Assembly (NCBI GenBank): GCA_020809705.1
Contig: CP085828.1
Coordinates: 7,130,001-7,194,000 of the forward strand
Length of the DNA: 64,000 nt
Direction of reading: 5' to 3'
Source: Calonectria ilicicola
Taxonomy: Eukaryota; Ascomycota; Sordariomycetes; Hypocreales; Nectriaceae
In this document: in pieces, positions 21,499-31,541 of the stretch
Position numbering within the stretch: position 1 is the stretch's first letter
Layout: each line of letters opens with the position of its first letter
Notes under the pieces: model-generated
Seen by the model: only the letters and a program-made list of their open reading frames with translations
Databases searched by the model: none
What the model was told of the DNA's origin: nothing
Position numbers and translations under genes: made by a program

Positions 21499-23058
21499 TT
21501 AGCTCAGACCCTTGGTTTCTAGAAGCCGGAAATAGCACCATGTAAGCATCATTAGACTGATAGCACCCCATATAAAGCCCCCTTTGCCCTTCAAATTCCA
21601 AGCGCTAGGATTAAGAATTGGTGGATTCAAAAAGTTTGCGCCAATAGCAGCGATATTGTAGGTCGCTCGAGCTAGCACAACGGTTTTGATCCTGAGTCTA
21701 GTGGACGGTATCTCTGCCACCAGACAATAGCAAACAGGACCAATCGTAGTGTCGTATACCGCCACAAAAATCATCAGAAGAATCCCTGATGCCAAGGCTA
21801 TACCGTTCGAAGACAGCGGAATTCCCATGAATCCAATAGCCAAGTGAATGCAAAATAGCGAACTCAAACCTACAAGATACAGTCTTCGGCAACCTACTCT
21901 AGTAAGGATGAACCATGCCAGAAATGTTCCGACCAAGGCAAGCCCACTCGTACCGAGACTAAAGTTGAACGACTGTTCAGGGTCAAGGCCAACTTGCTGA
22001 AGAAAATAGACGACATTGCCACCGAAGCTTATGCCACTAGCAACCTGCGCCAACCACACGCAACAGGTAATTTCGGTTCGACGCAGATTAGAACCTTTGA
22101 AACAGTCATGATAGGATGTCTCCTTTACCGCTAGCCTCTCTAACTTATCTTCGTAAGCAATAAGGGCTACTTTTTGATCAATATCTTCTGCACATAGTGT
22201 CCCGGCGTTTGTCAATCTTGCCAAAGATTTCCGAGCATCTTTCAGTCGCCCTTTTCGTACCAGCCATGTTGGGCTCTCGGGTGCAAGTAATACTCCAACG
22301 ATAAGAGGAGGAGGGAATGCCCACTGGATTGAATACGGAATTCTCCATGCCCAGTCATCATGTCGGCCAAGTAATCCTCGAAGAACGCCACCACTCACGA
22401 GGAACCCTATCGTCCAACATACGTTGACAAATGTTGTCAAAATAGGTCGAAGCCGGAGCGGTGTCACATCAGCGGCGTATGTTGTTGTCAAGGTCTGAAA
22501 GGCTCCCCAGGGCAGCCCGCAGAGTATACCCGCAGCCAACACCATTTCAATGTTTTTAGCAAAGAAGAATAGTGAAATGAACCCGGTGAGCATGATTAAC
22601 GCCCCAATTATGGTTTTTTTGTAACCGTAGCGCTCTGCGATGATGCCAGCCACCATTAAGCCTAGTATTTGTCCCACTTGCGTCCCGTTTTGCAGCCCAG
22701 ACATCCATGCCGATGAAATCTGATAGTCTCCATTATCGAGACGCTTTCCAAACTTCTCTCGGAACTGCGGCAGGCCAAAAAAGTTCCTTGTAAGAGAGAC
22801 ATCGTAGCTTTCCATAATAAGACTGGTGGACAGTAGCATGGAATATCCGACAGCTTTAGGATAGGCTTTGATAGCCTGCCAAACTCCCATTTTCTTTTCA
22901 ATTTCAGCTGCTGCCTGCGCAGCACGAATAGCGGTCTCGCTATAGTAATCATCCTCTAGGTGGCGCAGCCCTTCATCGTTGACGCAGTCATCCTCACCGA
23001 CAGGCTCGCCTATGCTGCCATCTTGGTCGAGAGCAGCCGTTTTTCGAACTAAGGCCAT
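21499..23058 (-). CDS. MFS alpha-glucoside/maltose-type permease, C-terminal tail cut off by a stop
   Basis: Single exon of 519 residues with about twelve hydrophobic segments. Sugar-porter marks are present: RYGYKKT after TM2, APESPTWLVRKGR before the central loop (the PESP-W form typical of maltose permeases), and LLETKG after the last membrane segment. The expected role is proton-coupled uptake of maltose or another alpha-glucoside at the plasma membrane. The frame ends with TAA at 21499-21501 just after ETKGLS. Reading on in the same frame gives IEIDILFERNVKARQF and ends at TAG 21403. This is the usual conserved cytosolic tail of the family (canonical G-R-T-Y-x-E-x-D-x-L-F-E-R), so the stop sits where Tyr is expected. 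The protein could still function without the tail. The hydrophilic N-terminal 55 residues are also normal for the family. Confidence 0.85.
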   Translation of the reverse strand: MALVRKTAALDQDGSIGEPVGEDDCVNDEGLRHLEDDYYSETAIRAAQAAAEIEKKMGVWQAIKAYPKAVGYSMLLSTSLIMESYDVSLTRNFFGLPQFREKFGKRLDNGDYQISSAWMSGLQNGTQVGQILGLMVAGIIAERYGYKKTIIGALIMLTGFISLFFFAKNIEMVLAAGILCGLPWGAFQTLTTTYAADVTPLRLRPILTTFVNVCWTIGFLVSGGVLRGLLGRHDDWAWRIPYSIQWAFPPPLIVGVLLAPESPTWLVRKGRLKDARKSLARLTNAGTLCAEDIDQKVALIAYEDKLERLAVKETSYHDCFKGSNLRRTEITCCVWLAQVASGISFGGNVVYFLQQVGLDPEQSFNFSLGTSGLALVGTFLAWFILTRVGCRRLYLVGLSSLFCIHLAIGFMGIPLSSNGIALASGILLMIFVAVYDTTIGPVCYCLVAEIPSTRLRIKTVVLARATYNIAAIGANFLNPPILNPSAWNLKGKGGFIWGAISLMMLTWCYFRLLETKGLS

Positions 23059-23566
23059 TCCTTCGAAGTCCAGGAACCAGTCCGTATCGAATCTAGTCGT
23101 GTTTAAAATTCATGAGGGATTTTTGGCCAAATATAAAAATCGTCAATATTCCGAGTATGGCAATCCCATAGTAATCCCATTCAGCTAGTGGTCTGGTTGG
23201 GTAAAGGTTGCAAACCCCCGCACGGCGACATCATGTGAATGGACGCCATTGTGCATGCGATAGAATATCATTGGTTATTGTTGCATCAAAAAAGAAATTT
23301 GCTTAGTGAAGGCAGCCAAGTCACATGCACTATCAGATTTTGTTTGTATCTGAATAAATTCCTTTGCTCATCAAATACTCGGACTCGGAATGAGCCCTTA
23401 CCAAGTCATACAACTCAATTTATTCTCGCACAACAAGAATAATGGGTAAAATATAATCTGCTTCAAGTACTTTAATCACGAACTAAGGATCTATGGGATC
23501 ACAGAATTCGCATCGTGTAGCTATCCCAAGTCCTAGATACTTTGTGTCGTTCCCGCTGTTGCTGAG
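23059..23566. other. Upstream region of the sugar permease
   Basis: A 0.5-kb spacer between the permease start and the 3' end of the pirin gene, both on the minus strand. No specific site recognised. Confidence 0.5.
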
Positions 23567-24439
23567 TTAGGCTCCATCAAGCACAATAACTTCTGCTTCG
23601 GCCGAGCCAATGCTTTCCACTTCAAGCGGTTCGCCCGCCTTTGTGTCTTCGATAAAAGCCCCGTCTCCCTCAGAGAGCTCCACAGATTCACCATTAACAT
23701 GGATTTTCACCTTTGACTGGCCATTCTTAGCCATAGCAACATGCACATAGACCCTCCTTGTTCTAGTACTGGTAACCTGGCCACCAATTTGCCACTCATA
23801 CTTGCCTCCAGGGGAGATAATTGCCGCCGCCATGACGAAATCTGCGTGAATGGGAATTGTATTGGGCACTGTTGGCTCCGCTTCGCCCTCATCTTTAGCC
23901 GTCGCATTTACACCAGCTTTGAGAGGGCTGATGATATTGACAAATCCTTTTTTCTTTTTCTCTTCGTCGAATGAGAGTGTGTGGTATCTTGGGGTTATTC
24001 CTTTCTTCCAAGGAACAACCCAAATCTGAAGCAAATGAACACTTTCGGAATCATGTTCGTTCATTTCGGAGTGAGAGATGCCCGTCCCTGCAGCGGTAAA
24101 CTGAACGTCATTGCGGCGCATACGGTAGAATTTGTCAGTGCGGTCTCCATCCTTTTTAATTTGAGAATCAGTGACCATTGAGTCGCGGTGTGTCAGCTCC
24201 CCGGATACGATGTAAGTAAATATTTCGAAATTCTGGTGATAATGTGTCGGAAAGCCGCTCTTGGGCTCAACAACATCTTCCCCGATAGCCTGTAGGGACC
24301 CAAATGGATGATATTGAGGAGGTGTTGTTTGAGGTGTAAAGCTTTGGTGGGTATCCAGCCAGCCAAGATTCTTGTGCATCCTAGATTTGGATGGATTCAA
24401 GGTGATCTTGGACTGTGAAACAGCAGCGCTACTCGCCAT
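23567..24439 (-). CDS. Pirin-family protein
   Basis: Single exon, 290 residues. The N-terminal cupin holds the full metal site of pirins: HYH at residues 66-68 within PKSGFPTHYHQNFEIFTY, and HSE at 123-125 within GTGISHSEMNEH. The layout with SGELTHRDS and a shorter C-terminal cupin (AFIEDTKAGEPLEVE) fits the YhhW-like bicupins. Some of these have quercetin 2,3-dioxygenase activity; eukaryotic pirins are Fe-dependent nuclear co-regulators. No signal peptide, so the protein is probably cytosolic or nuclear. The start at 24439 is the first ATG and fits family length. Compared with homologues, a charged insert (EEKKKKG and AKDEGEAEP) sits between the cupins. The gene has no obvious functional link to its neighbours. 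Confidence 0.9.
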   Translation of the reverse strand: MASSAAVSQSKITLNPSKSRMHKNLGWLDTHQSFTPQTTPPQYHPFGSLQAIGEDVVEPKSGFPTHYHQNFEIFTYIVSGELTHRDSMVTDSQIKKDGDRTDKFYRMRRNDVQFTAAGTGISHSEMNEHDSESVHLLQIWVVPWKKGITPRYHTLSFDEEKKKKGFVNIISPLKAGVNATAKDEGEAEPTVPNTIPIHADFVMAAAIISPGGKYEWQIGGQVTSTRTRRVYVHVAMAKNGQSKVKIHVNGESVELSEGDGAFIEDTKAGEPLEVESIGSAEAEVIVLDGA

Positions 24440-25667
24440 TTTGGTTGCCTATATTTGGTTGTGTCGTTAGCATTATAGTCTCAGTAGCTCGTCACTTGGA
24501 CAATCTGCATGCCTGATTGACCTTAAAATGGGATCTTATTTTGGATGAATACGTGATGAAGATGCCGATCAAAGCAAATATCACTGCAGACCAGTATAAT
24601 GAGCGTGGCATGTAGTCAAAGGAGCTAATACACACAATTAAAGGAGAAGTGCAAATGTCAACAATCAAAGAGATTTCTAGCTTAATATACATTCTCGATT
24701 CGGCCATAATTCCTTCGCCTCGACGCGCGCGGCAATGCAGTTTCTCTTATACCTCCCATACAATGTGGAAATTGTTTCTTGATTGGGTCATGTTCAGTGT
24801 CCTTGTTGGTGGAGCCCAGCGCTACGCCCAAGCTCCCTGCGCGCGGTTATTATGTTAGCAACTTTGACCAATGGAGAAATAGTTGTCAGGCACATTTCCT
24901 ATAGCCTTCTTTTTGACCCTGTCCCGGGCTGGTAGAGTTCAATGACCTAGTAAAATACAGGACTCATAAGGAACAGTGCCGTCACAGTGAGTGAGTTGCG
25001 CTTTGAATGTCAATTTATCGCTGGTTTTAGCAAAAGTGAAAGATTTAGAAGCTGCTCCACTGTGCTGGCCTCAATTTAGATGATGCGACACGTACTTCGT
25101 AGCCTTGTTCTCGTTTTGGTCTTCGGACCAAACTCCGTGGCTGACTCTAGTCCAAGGCAGCTGAACTGGCTTTTTGGCTTTAGGGCTAAATTGCCCTTAT
25201 TGGACAAAAGAGAAGAAAACACTCGGCAAACCGGAATACATCACTACGCTTGTAATAGACAAGCTGTTTGCAACATATATATTGCCTTCGAAGCAGTTGG
25301 TTCGCGTCTTTTGAACGCGGGGGGGCCTGAATACAAGCAATGTCGGAGTCATGGCCGGTTACTACAGTACGTCATTTACGGCTCCGCCCGATGCTGGTTG
25401 GCCATGCATTGCGCCATTCCAAGTGAACTACCTATCGCACTAGGACGAAAAGCAATAATGGTGCGTCTTTCCCGCGGAAAAGGTGGTGGGGTGTGCCAAT
25501 TGTCAGCAGCATCAGTAGAAATCTTGTCCACCGGAGAGGGACGGATTAATGGCTCAGTGAGGGGAAGAAAGTCTTTTCACGGCAACTCTCACCAGTCATC
25601 ATTTCTCTCTCCCATATAACTCCCTAGATCTCGAATAACCGTCTTCTATCCAAAGCTCACGGTCAAA
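24440..25667. other. Intergenic region, 1.2 kb
   Basis: Upstream of both the pirin gene (minus) and the GT8 gene (plus). An open frame of 179 codons at 25080-25619 lacks protein-like features and is not called. Confidence 0.55.
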
Positions 25668-26688
25668 ATGCCGTCAAGGGAACGCGCCGCTGACTCGGAC
25701 AAAGGTAGTGATTGACCCCCCGACACCACCGCGGCCACGTTGGCTGCAGGTACCTTGCAAAGCTAATCGCATCCTTCTAGTCTGGGTCAGCCTAATCACC
25801 AACCTCAACTACCTGCCTGGTCTCTTAACTCTCAACTACTGCCTGAACAAAGTCGGCTCCAAATACCCCTTGGTCGCTTTGTACACTGATTCATTCCCCG
25901 AAGAAGGCCGCGCGGCATTGTCTGCGCGGGGGATTGCATCACAGCGCGTCCCGTACATTGCCCCATCAAATTCCCAGGAGTTCACAAATGACCCACGCTT
26001 CAATGACTGCTGGACCAAGCTGGTCGTATTCTCCCTCACGGAGTACGAGCGCGTCGTCCAGCTAGACTCGGACATGCTCGTTCTCCGCAACATGGACGAA
26101 CTAATGGACATTGAGCTCGACCACCCTAGCATCAGTGCTACCGGGGACGCCACTAACAGCAAACGCGTCTTTGCCGCCAGCCATGCCTGTGTCTGCAACC
26201 CACTGAAAAAGACCCACTACCCAGCGGACTGGGTCGCCCAAAATTGCGCCTTTACTTCCCAGCACGCCGATCCAGACTCGGCTCAGACAGCGGGTGCCCA
26301 CCCGTCTACTGGTCTGGGTAAATTGAACAGTGGCCTGCTTGTTGTCAACCCTTCAGATACGCTTTACCGGCAAATCATCGAACTGATGAACCAAAGAGGG
26401 ACTGCATACATATTCCCCGACCAGGACCTGCTCGCCGAGCTTTACTACGGGCGCTGGGCACCCCTACCCTACATCTACAACGCCCTAAAGACATTGCGAC
26501 CGGCCGACGTCCACGGCCCTATCTGGCGCGATGATGAAGTGAAGAATATCCACATCATTCTAAGTCCCAAGCCCTGGGACGAGCTTGATGCAGATGGAAA
26601 CTGGACTGGGACAAATGAGACGCACAAGTGGTGGGTTGACACAAATCGGGACAGGATAGCTGTTGAGAAGAAACAAGGACTTGCATGA
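25668..26688 (+). CDS. Glycosyltransferase family 8, glycogenin-like, two exons
   Basis: Exon 1 (25668-25704) encodes only 12 residues; a 76-bp intron (25705-25780, GTAGTG to TTCTAG with a CTAAT branch) leads to exon 2 (25781-26688), giving 314 residues. The GT8 core is clear: a VWVSLITNLNYLPGLLTLNY strand-helix start, the metal-binding DxD as QLDSDMLVL, LNSGLLVVNP, FPDQDLLAE, and the late KPW motif in HIILSPKPWDE. Enzymes of this group use UDP-sugars with Mn2+; relatives include glycogenin and inositol 3-alpha-galactosyltransferase (galactinol synthase). The protein lacks the long C-terminal glycogen-synthase-binding tail of true glycogenin and has no signal peptide, so it is probably a soluble cytosolic enzyme with an undetermined acceptor. 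Confidence 0.85.
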
Positions 26689-27378
26689 GTTGCCCGCAGT
26701 GTGCTGGCGGTTGAATAAAGAGATTAATATGGATGGGTCTTTAGGCATATAAAGGAATTGATAACGGAAGAACAATACCCCGCCGACATGTGCCATCTTT
26801 TTGTCGAGGTCCAGCTAGTTAATTGTCTTGTTGCAGGTCTTTCAGGCGGCTGTGGGTTCTCATGGTGGCGCACACTAAATCAACCAATTCTCCCGCCTGG
26901 TCCCCGTAAATTACGGGCACTGTTTGCCTCGCTAAAACAAGGATTATCATTCTTCCATCCGGCAATCGACCCGTCTCCGCGAATCTGGTGTGTCGCGGTC
27001 TGTCCTTTTGCTCTCAAACGCCAGTGGGCATTTCCCCCGCGACAGCGCCACCAAAGCGATCGCACCGCCGTGTTATCGATAATTGGTCTTTTTGGCTAGC
27101 CTCGATCATTGGCGAAAGCTCCAATGCGGGGTCAATCAGCTCCCTATCACCGTTATCTTGACTGACCGTTCCTTATCTCGTCCCCCGTTATAAATTGAGC
27201 TCCACCCCCAGTCGACAGATTCGCGACTGATACCGCACACCCGCTCCCAAACGAGCAATTGCGATGCCAATTGACCGGAATGGGAACCATTGCCCACGGT
27301 CTAGGTCGCATATGCCCTTTTTCGTCTGCCGGAGAGCCTGTGTTGGATTCCAATCCCGAAGCACCCTTGTAAGGCGGC
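26689..27378. other. Intergenic region upstream of the Zn2Cys6 regulator
   Basis: A 0.69-kb spacer. Short frames only; presumably the leader and promoter of the regulator at 27379. Confidence 0.5.
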
Positions 27379-28983
27379 ATGCCCGGGAAACGATCTCGGC
27401 AAGGGTGTGAGGAGTGCCGAAAGAGACGCAGAAAGTGCGACGAAAATAAGCCGACATGTGGACAATGCTCGTCTTTCAAGCGGTCTTGCAGCTATAAGTT
27501 GAGGGTCGTTTGGGGTAGTTTTAAAGTCCACGAGCCTTCCCACAGCAGCCCTCAGACCCCTGGAAATCCCTCTGGCAAAAAAAGTGGTGTGATGAGCCTG
27601 GCTTCTCGTCAATTGTGAAGTTGTCGCTGACACTCAATTCATTAGGAGATGCAAACAACGATGTGGTTGGAAACATAGACGGCCTCGCTGTCAAGCCAAG
27701 CGCGCCTTTAACATCAATTCCCCAGCACCTACCCAACGGCATGACCATGCCAACACGGTACCAGATATTGCTTGACTACTTTGCTCATGATGTTCTCGCA
27801 TCTTTGTCGACCCATCCCTCTGTGCATGAAGATCTTTGTAGGGGGTTAGTGCCTGCGATGCTTAATTCTCCTCATTTGTTATCAGCAAGCCTAGCGCTTG
27901 CTGCAGCTGGCTTCCTGTCCAGAGGTCAGACCCAGATTGATGGCGTCAGCGTATCAAGGGTGATGGGGCATCTCCAATCATCCGGTTTGCCCTTACTGAG
28001 GGCCGCTCTGACACGTGGACAAATGGACGACACCCTCTTGGCAACGTGCATCATTTGGTGCTTAGCTGACGTCTTTGGTGCACGGCAAGGAGTGTCCTCA
28101 TGGCGAGTCCACCTGCAAGGAGTAAAAGCAATCATGAGTAGTGACGAAGCTTATCAACAGTTGATTGCAAATCCAGGGCCTACACAGTCGGCATTGAGGC
28201 ATCTTTACATGCTATATCTTTCACTACAAACCCTACCACACTTGCCATCTCTTCCTGAGCAATCCAACTTGATCGACATTCCCACCACGAGCAAAATTTT
28301 GGACCTGGGTTCCACCATTGATGGATTCTTGGGCTATAGCGAAGAAATTCTTGACATCTTACAGCAAATCAATAGATTGGACAGCTCCGACAATGTCAGC
28401 CAACCAAACACAGAATTCGAAGCAGGCATCCTGCTTGGCAAAGTCAAAGCCATGATAAGTCGAGACAGCCAGGCACCTCCGGGTGTCTCAATCTCAACAC
28501 TGTCTCCGGAATCCGACCGTGATTTCACTCTCTGTCACAAAACCTTTCAGCAAGCAACCCTTATTCATTTGTACCGACGACTGTACCAGATGCCCTCTGG
28601 TTCGGAACCAATCCAATCTGCAATCACAGAAATTACCAACATGGTCAATAATATGACCCAAGGCCAGCCCTGCAACACGTGGGTGGCGATGGCAATGCCT
28701 CTTTTTACTGTCGGATGTGAGGCGTTCACGGATGATCAGAAAACATTTGTGTTGGACAAGATTCACAAATTTGAGGTCTGCCTGGGCTCACTACATGTGG
28801 GGATCATCCGCCAAGCCCTTGAAGATATGTGGAGAATCAGGGCAGAATGCGGAGATTCTGATGGCACCTTGTGTGCCAACGATTTAATCAGTATGTGTCA
28901 TTCAATCCAGTCATGCGTTATCCATTGTTTCTAACCAAATTATGATGGCAGAACAAGTACATTACAACATCATTCTGTTTTAA
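27379..28983 (+). CDS. Zn2Cys6 transcription factor, three exons
   Basis: The N-terminal DNA-binding domain has Cys at residues 10, 13, 20, 27, 30 and 37 (C-x2-C-x6-C-x6-C-x2-C-x6-C) followed by a basic/linker region. Exon 1 ends near 27586 (G|GTGTGA; A|GTGGTG at 27583 is an equally phased alternative). Exon 2 is 27646-28890, and the last exon 28952-28983 (intron GTATGT to GGCAG) adds a short tail. Total about 494 residues. The rest is helical and fits the Fungal_trans_2 type regulatory domain: LLDYFAHDVLASLSTHPS, LLSASLALAAAG, and the late CEAFTDDQKTFVLDKI. Expected to be a nuclear pathway-specific regulator. Its 3' end faces the ureohydrolase gene 309 bp away; co-regulation is possible but not shown. 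Confidence 0.87.
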
Positions 28984-29292
28984 GCCAGCCTGGGTGGAAA
29001 ATTGTAACATGAAATCACAAATTCGGTCTGATGACGCCGTGTCTGCATTCTTTAACTTTGTTTTTTTATAGATGAGTGTACAATCTAGCTACCACTGTCA
29101 CTATTGTACTAAAAAGGGGTTCCAAAAGGACGTTTCCCAGGGGCGAAACTCGAGGCGTCGAAGGAATATTCATTCGGACTGTCATTGATATCGTTGTCGT
29201 GCGGTTTTTATACCTAGTTTTATGATTATGACTGATGAGAGACCACAAAAGAATAGATTGCCATGCATGCGGTCTGATGAACTTGTTGTGAT
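28984..29292. other. Convergent intergenic region
   Basis: 0.3 kb between the regulator and the ureohydrolase, tail to tail. No feature recognised. Confidence 0.5.
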
Positions 29293-30814
29293 TTAGAGCT
29301 CCTCAGCATCAGCGCCGGAGTCGACCATTCGGCTGAGGGGACCCTTCTTGACCATCATGCTCATGACCTCATAGAGAACATCAGCGGCAGCCATGGTGGT
29401 GTGCTCAGCGTTGGTATCGTATGCAGGCTGCGAGCGGCGGGGTTAGCTTGTGGAACTCCGGTGTCGGAAGAGATGTACTTACGGCAACCTCGACAATGTC
29501 TGCGGCAATGAGGTTGAGGTTCTCAAGGCCTCGAAGGATGGTCCTCAGCTCACGGGTGGACCAACCTCCAGTCTCAGGGGTACCAGTGGCGGGAGCAAAG
29601 GCGGGGTCCAGGGTGTCAATGTCGATGGACAGGTACACAGGTCTCTCTGTACCAACACGGTCTACGATGCGCTTGATGATACCATCTGTGCCAATGGTGT
29701 CAATCTCGCGTGCCTCGACAATCTCGAAGCCACAGTAGCCGTCATTGTCGTAGTCACTGGGGCCACTGAGGGTGGTCCTGATACCAGCATGGATGTTGGT
29801 GTCATTGGCGAGCAGGCCCTCCATGGAAGCATGGTAAAAGTATGTTCCGTGGTTGATGCTGGCAACCTCGGAGGGGGAACCACCAAAGACCTTGGGTCTC
29901 CCTATCAACTGCGTAAGCACTGGAAATCAGAGTTTGGGTGTGGCGTATCTTACAGGTGTCCAAGTGGCTGTCGAAGTGAATAACCGAGACAGGGCCGTAA
30001 GCACGGTTAATGGATCGAAGCAGAGGAAGGGTGATGGTGTGGTCACCACCAAGCGTGATAAGACGGGGAAGGGTCCTCGACTTCTTTGCAGGTCCCAGTC
30101 TGTCCGCATCAGTCACTGGGGGGCGGGTCAGGAGGGAGTAGTGTCCCTCCTCAATCTGCTGCAGAGCAAAGGTGTTGTCGTATCTGGAAGCTCGTCAGGC
30201 CTTGATTCTCCGCGCTCTAGGCTGGGGGAGAACTTACGAGGTGACGGGAATGTCTCCACAGTCGAGCACAGTCGCCCAGCTGTTGAACGGGTTGGTGGCG
30301 AGGGGCACATTGTATCCGCCACTAGAAGGTCGTCAATGCCAATTCAAGATAAGCAATGGGCGGGGAAATCTTTACTATAGGTTCAGTCGTCGAGAGCCCT
30401 GTCGAATGCCGGAGGGACCGAATCGGGCGCCAGGGCGGTAGGAAGTGCCGGTATCAAAGGGAGCTCCTGCATGGTCGTTAATGCCAACGCATCTTTCTCC
30501 ACAGGAGGGAGGCTTACCAATAAAGGCAATATCATATTTGATGCCGGTATGAGCGAGGCACGGCTGATATGGCAGACGGCCAAAGGTGGTGATTCCAGAG
30601 AAGACGGAATCGGCCTGAGCACGTTAGATGTTAGAGGGAGCAAGTCGAGGAGGAGGGTGGTCATAGGTTGGAAACGCACCTGAGTGCCACCGTCTCCGGG
30701 CAATGTGCTGTACCAGAGAGACTGGTGAGGACCAGAGATTGGGGTCTGGTCATGGTTTCCGTGGGCCTCAACGGCCACGGCAAGACCGAGGGTCAAAAGA
30801 GAAGTCAGAATCAT
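29293..30814 (-). CDS. Agmatinase-like ureohydrolase with signal peptide, seven exons
   Basis: Exons 30814-30680, 30614-30518, 30466-30376, 30321-30238, 30183-29954, 29901-29483 and 29427-29293 join in phase to 396 residues; all introns are GT-AG. The arginase/agmatinase metal site is complete: GGDHT near residues 181-185, FDSHLD near 206-211, and [19 protein letters not shown] with both Asp ligands. The family tail ADIVEVAPAYD is made by the last splice. The close match to fungal agmatinase suggests hydrolysis of agmatine, or of another guanidino compound, to an amine plus urea. The first 17 residues ([17 protein letters not shown]) look like a signal peptide followed by HGNHD, so the enzyme may be secreted or vacuolar, unlike classical arginase. 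It is divergent from a MATE transporter. Confidence 0.9.
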
Positions 30815-31541
30815 TTTGACTAAATTGTCTTAGTTGGTTGTTTGATTGTCTTGAACTCCTTGGAGCATGATTCAAAAGGACAATGGCAAAAGTGGCAATA
30901 TTTATGTTCATTCATCCATCATCACAGCTCTCAACGGAACTCTCTCGTCATCCCGGATCAGGCAACTTATCCGCCATGGCCGTGTCATTGGAACTCGAGA
31001 TATCTCGATCGACTGCCAAATCATCACGACTTTGTATAGGGTACATTGAAGTGCGTAAATGACCACATGCGGTTAGTGCGCTGAAAGCTGGGGCCCCACC
31101 GGAGACATGCGATGCGCTGTGGCTAAGTTGCCTTATGGAGTTTAGCGCATCGATAGATGACATCCATCACCTCAATCTCTGTGTCAGTGCAGCATGCAGT
31201 GTTGGAGACATGTTTTTCAGGCTTCATGTTGGATGGACGGCTTCAGCCAAAGTGTCTTATCTTTTGCGCCGGCGTGACGTTTTGCCCGAGACAATGCTCG
31301 CATATTATCATGGCTGATGTGTCAATCTCATGGTGCATGACGTGCGTTAGCACCTCCACCAGACCGAAAAAAAACCTACACAAGCTGGACGCCACCGGAT
31401 CCATAATTCGGCAGACCAGAAAATCCAAGGACCAACCCGAGGCCTTTCTTAACTAAAGGCTTCTCCGGGCTTGTTTCTCTCTAGGTGCCCTCAATTGCAA
31501 ACCTACGCCTTCTCCGAGTGCCTGCTCTCTTCTCTGCAGAA
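30815..31541. other. Divergent promoter region (ureohydrolase / MATE)
   Basis: This 0.73-kb region between two divergent genes contains a perfect 14-bp palindrome, tcgagatatctcga (30995-31008), with GATA on both strands. No other site is supported. Confidence 0.5.

Noticed and set aside
25080..25619. 179-codon open frame upstream of the GT8 gene
   Set aside because: No domain, odd composition, no homology that I recognise, and it occupies the expected promoter/leader of the GT8 gene.
29450..30380. Plus-strand frames of 170-180 codons over the ureohydrolase
   Set aside because: Antisense shadows of a well-supported, spliced minus-strand gene.
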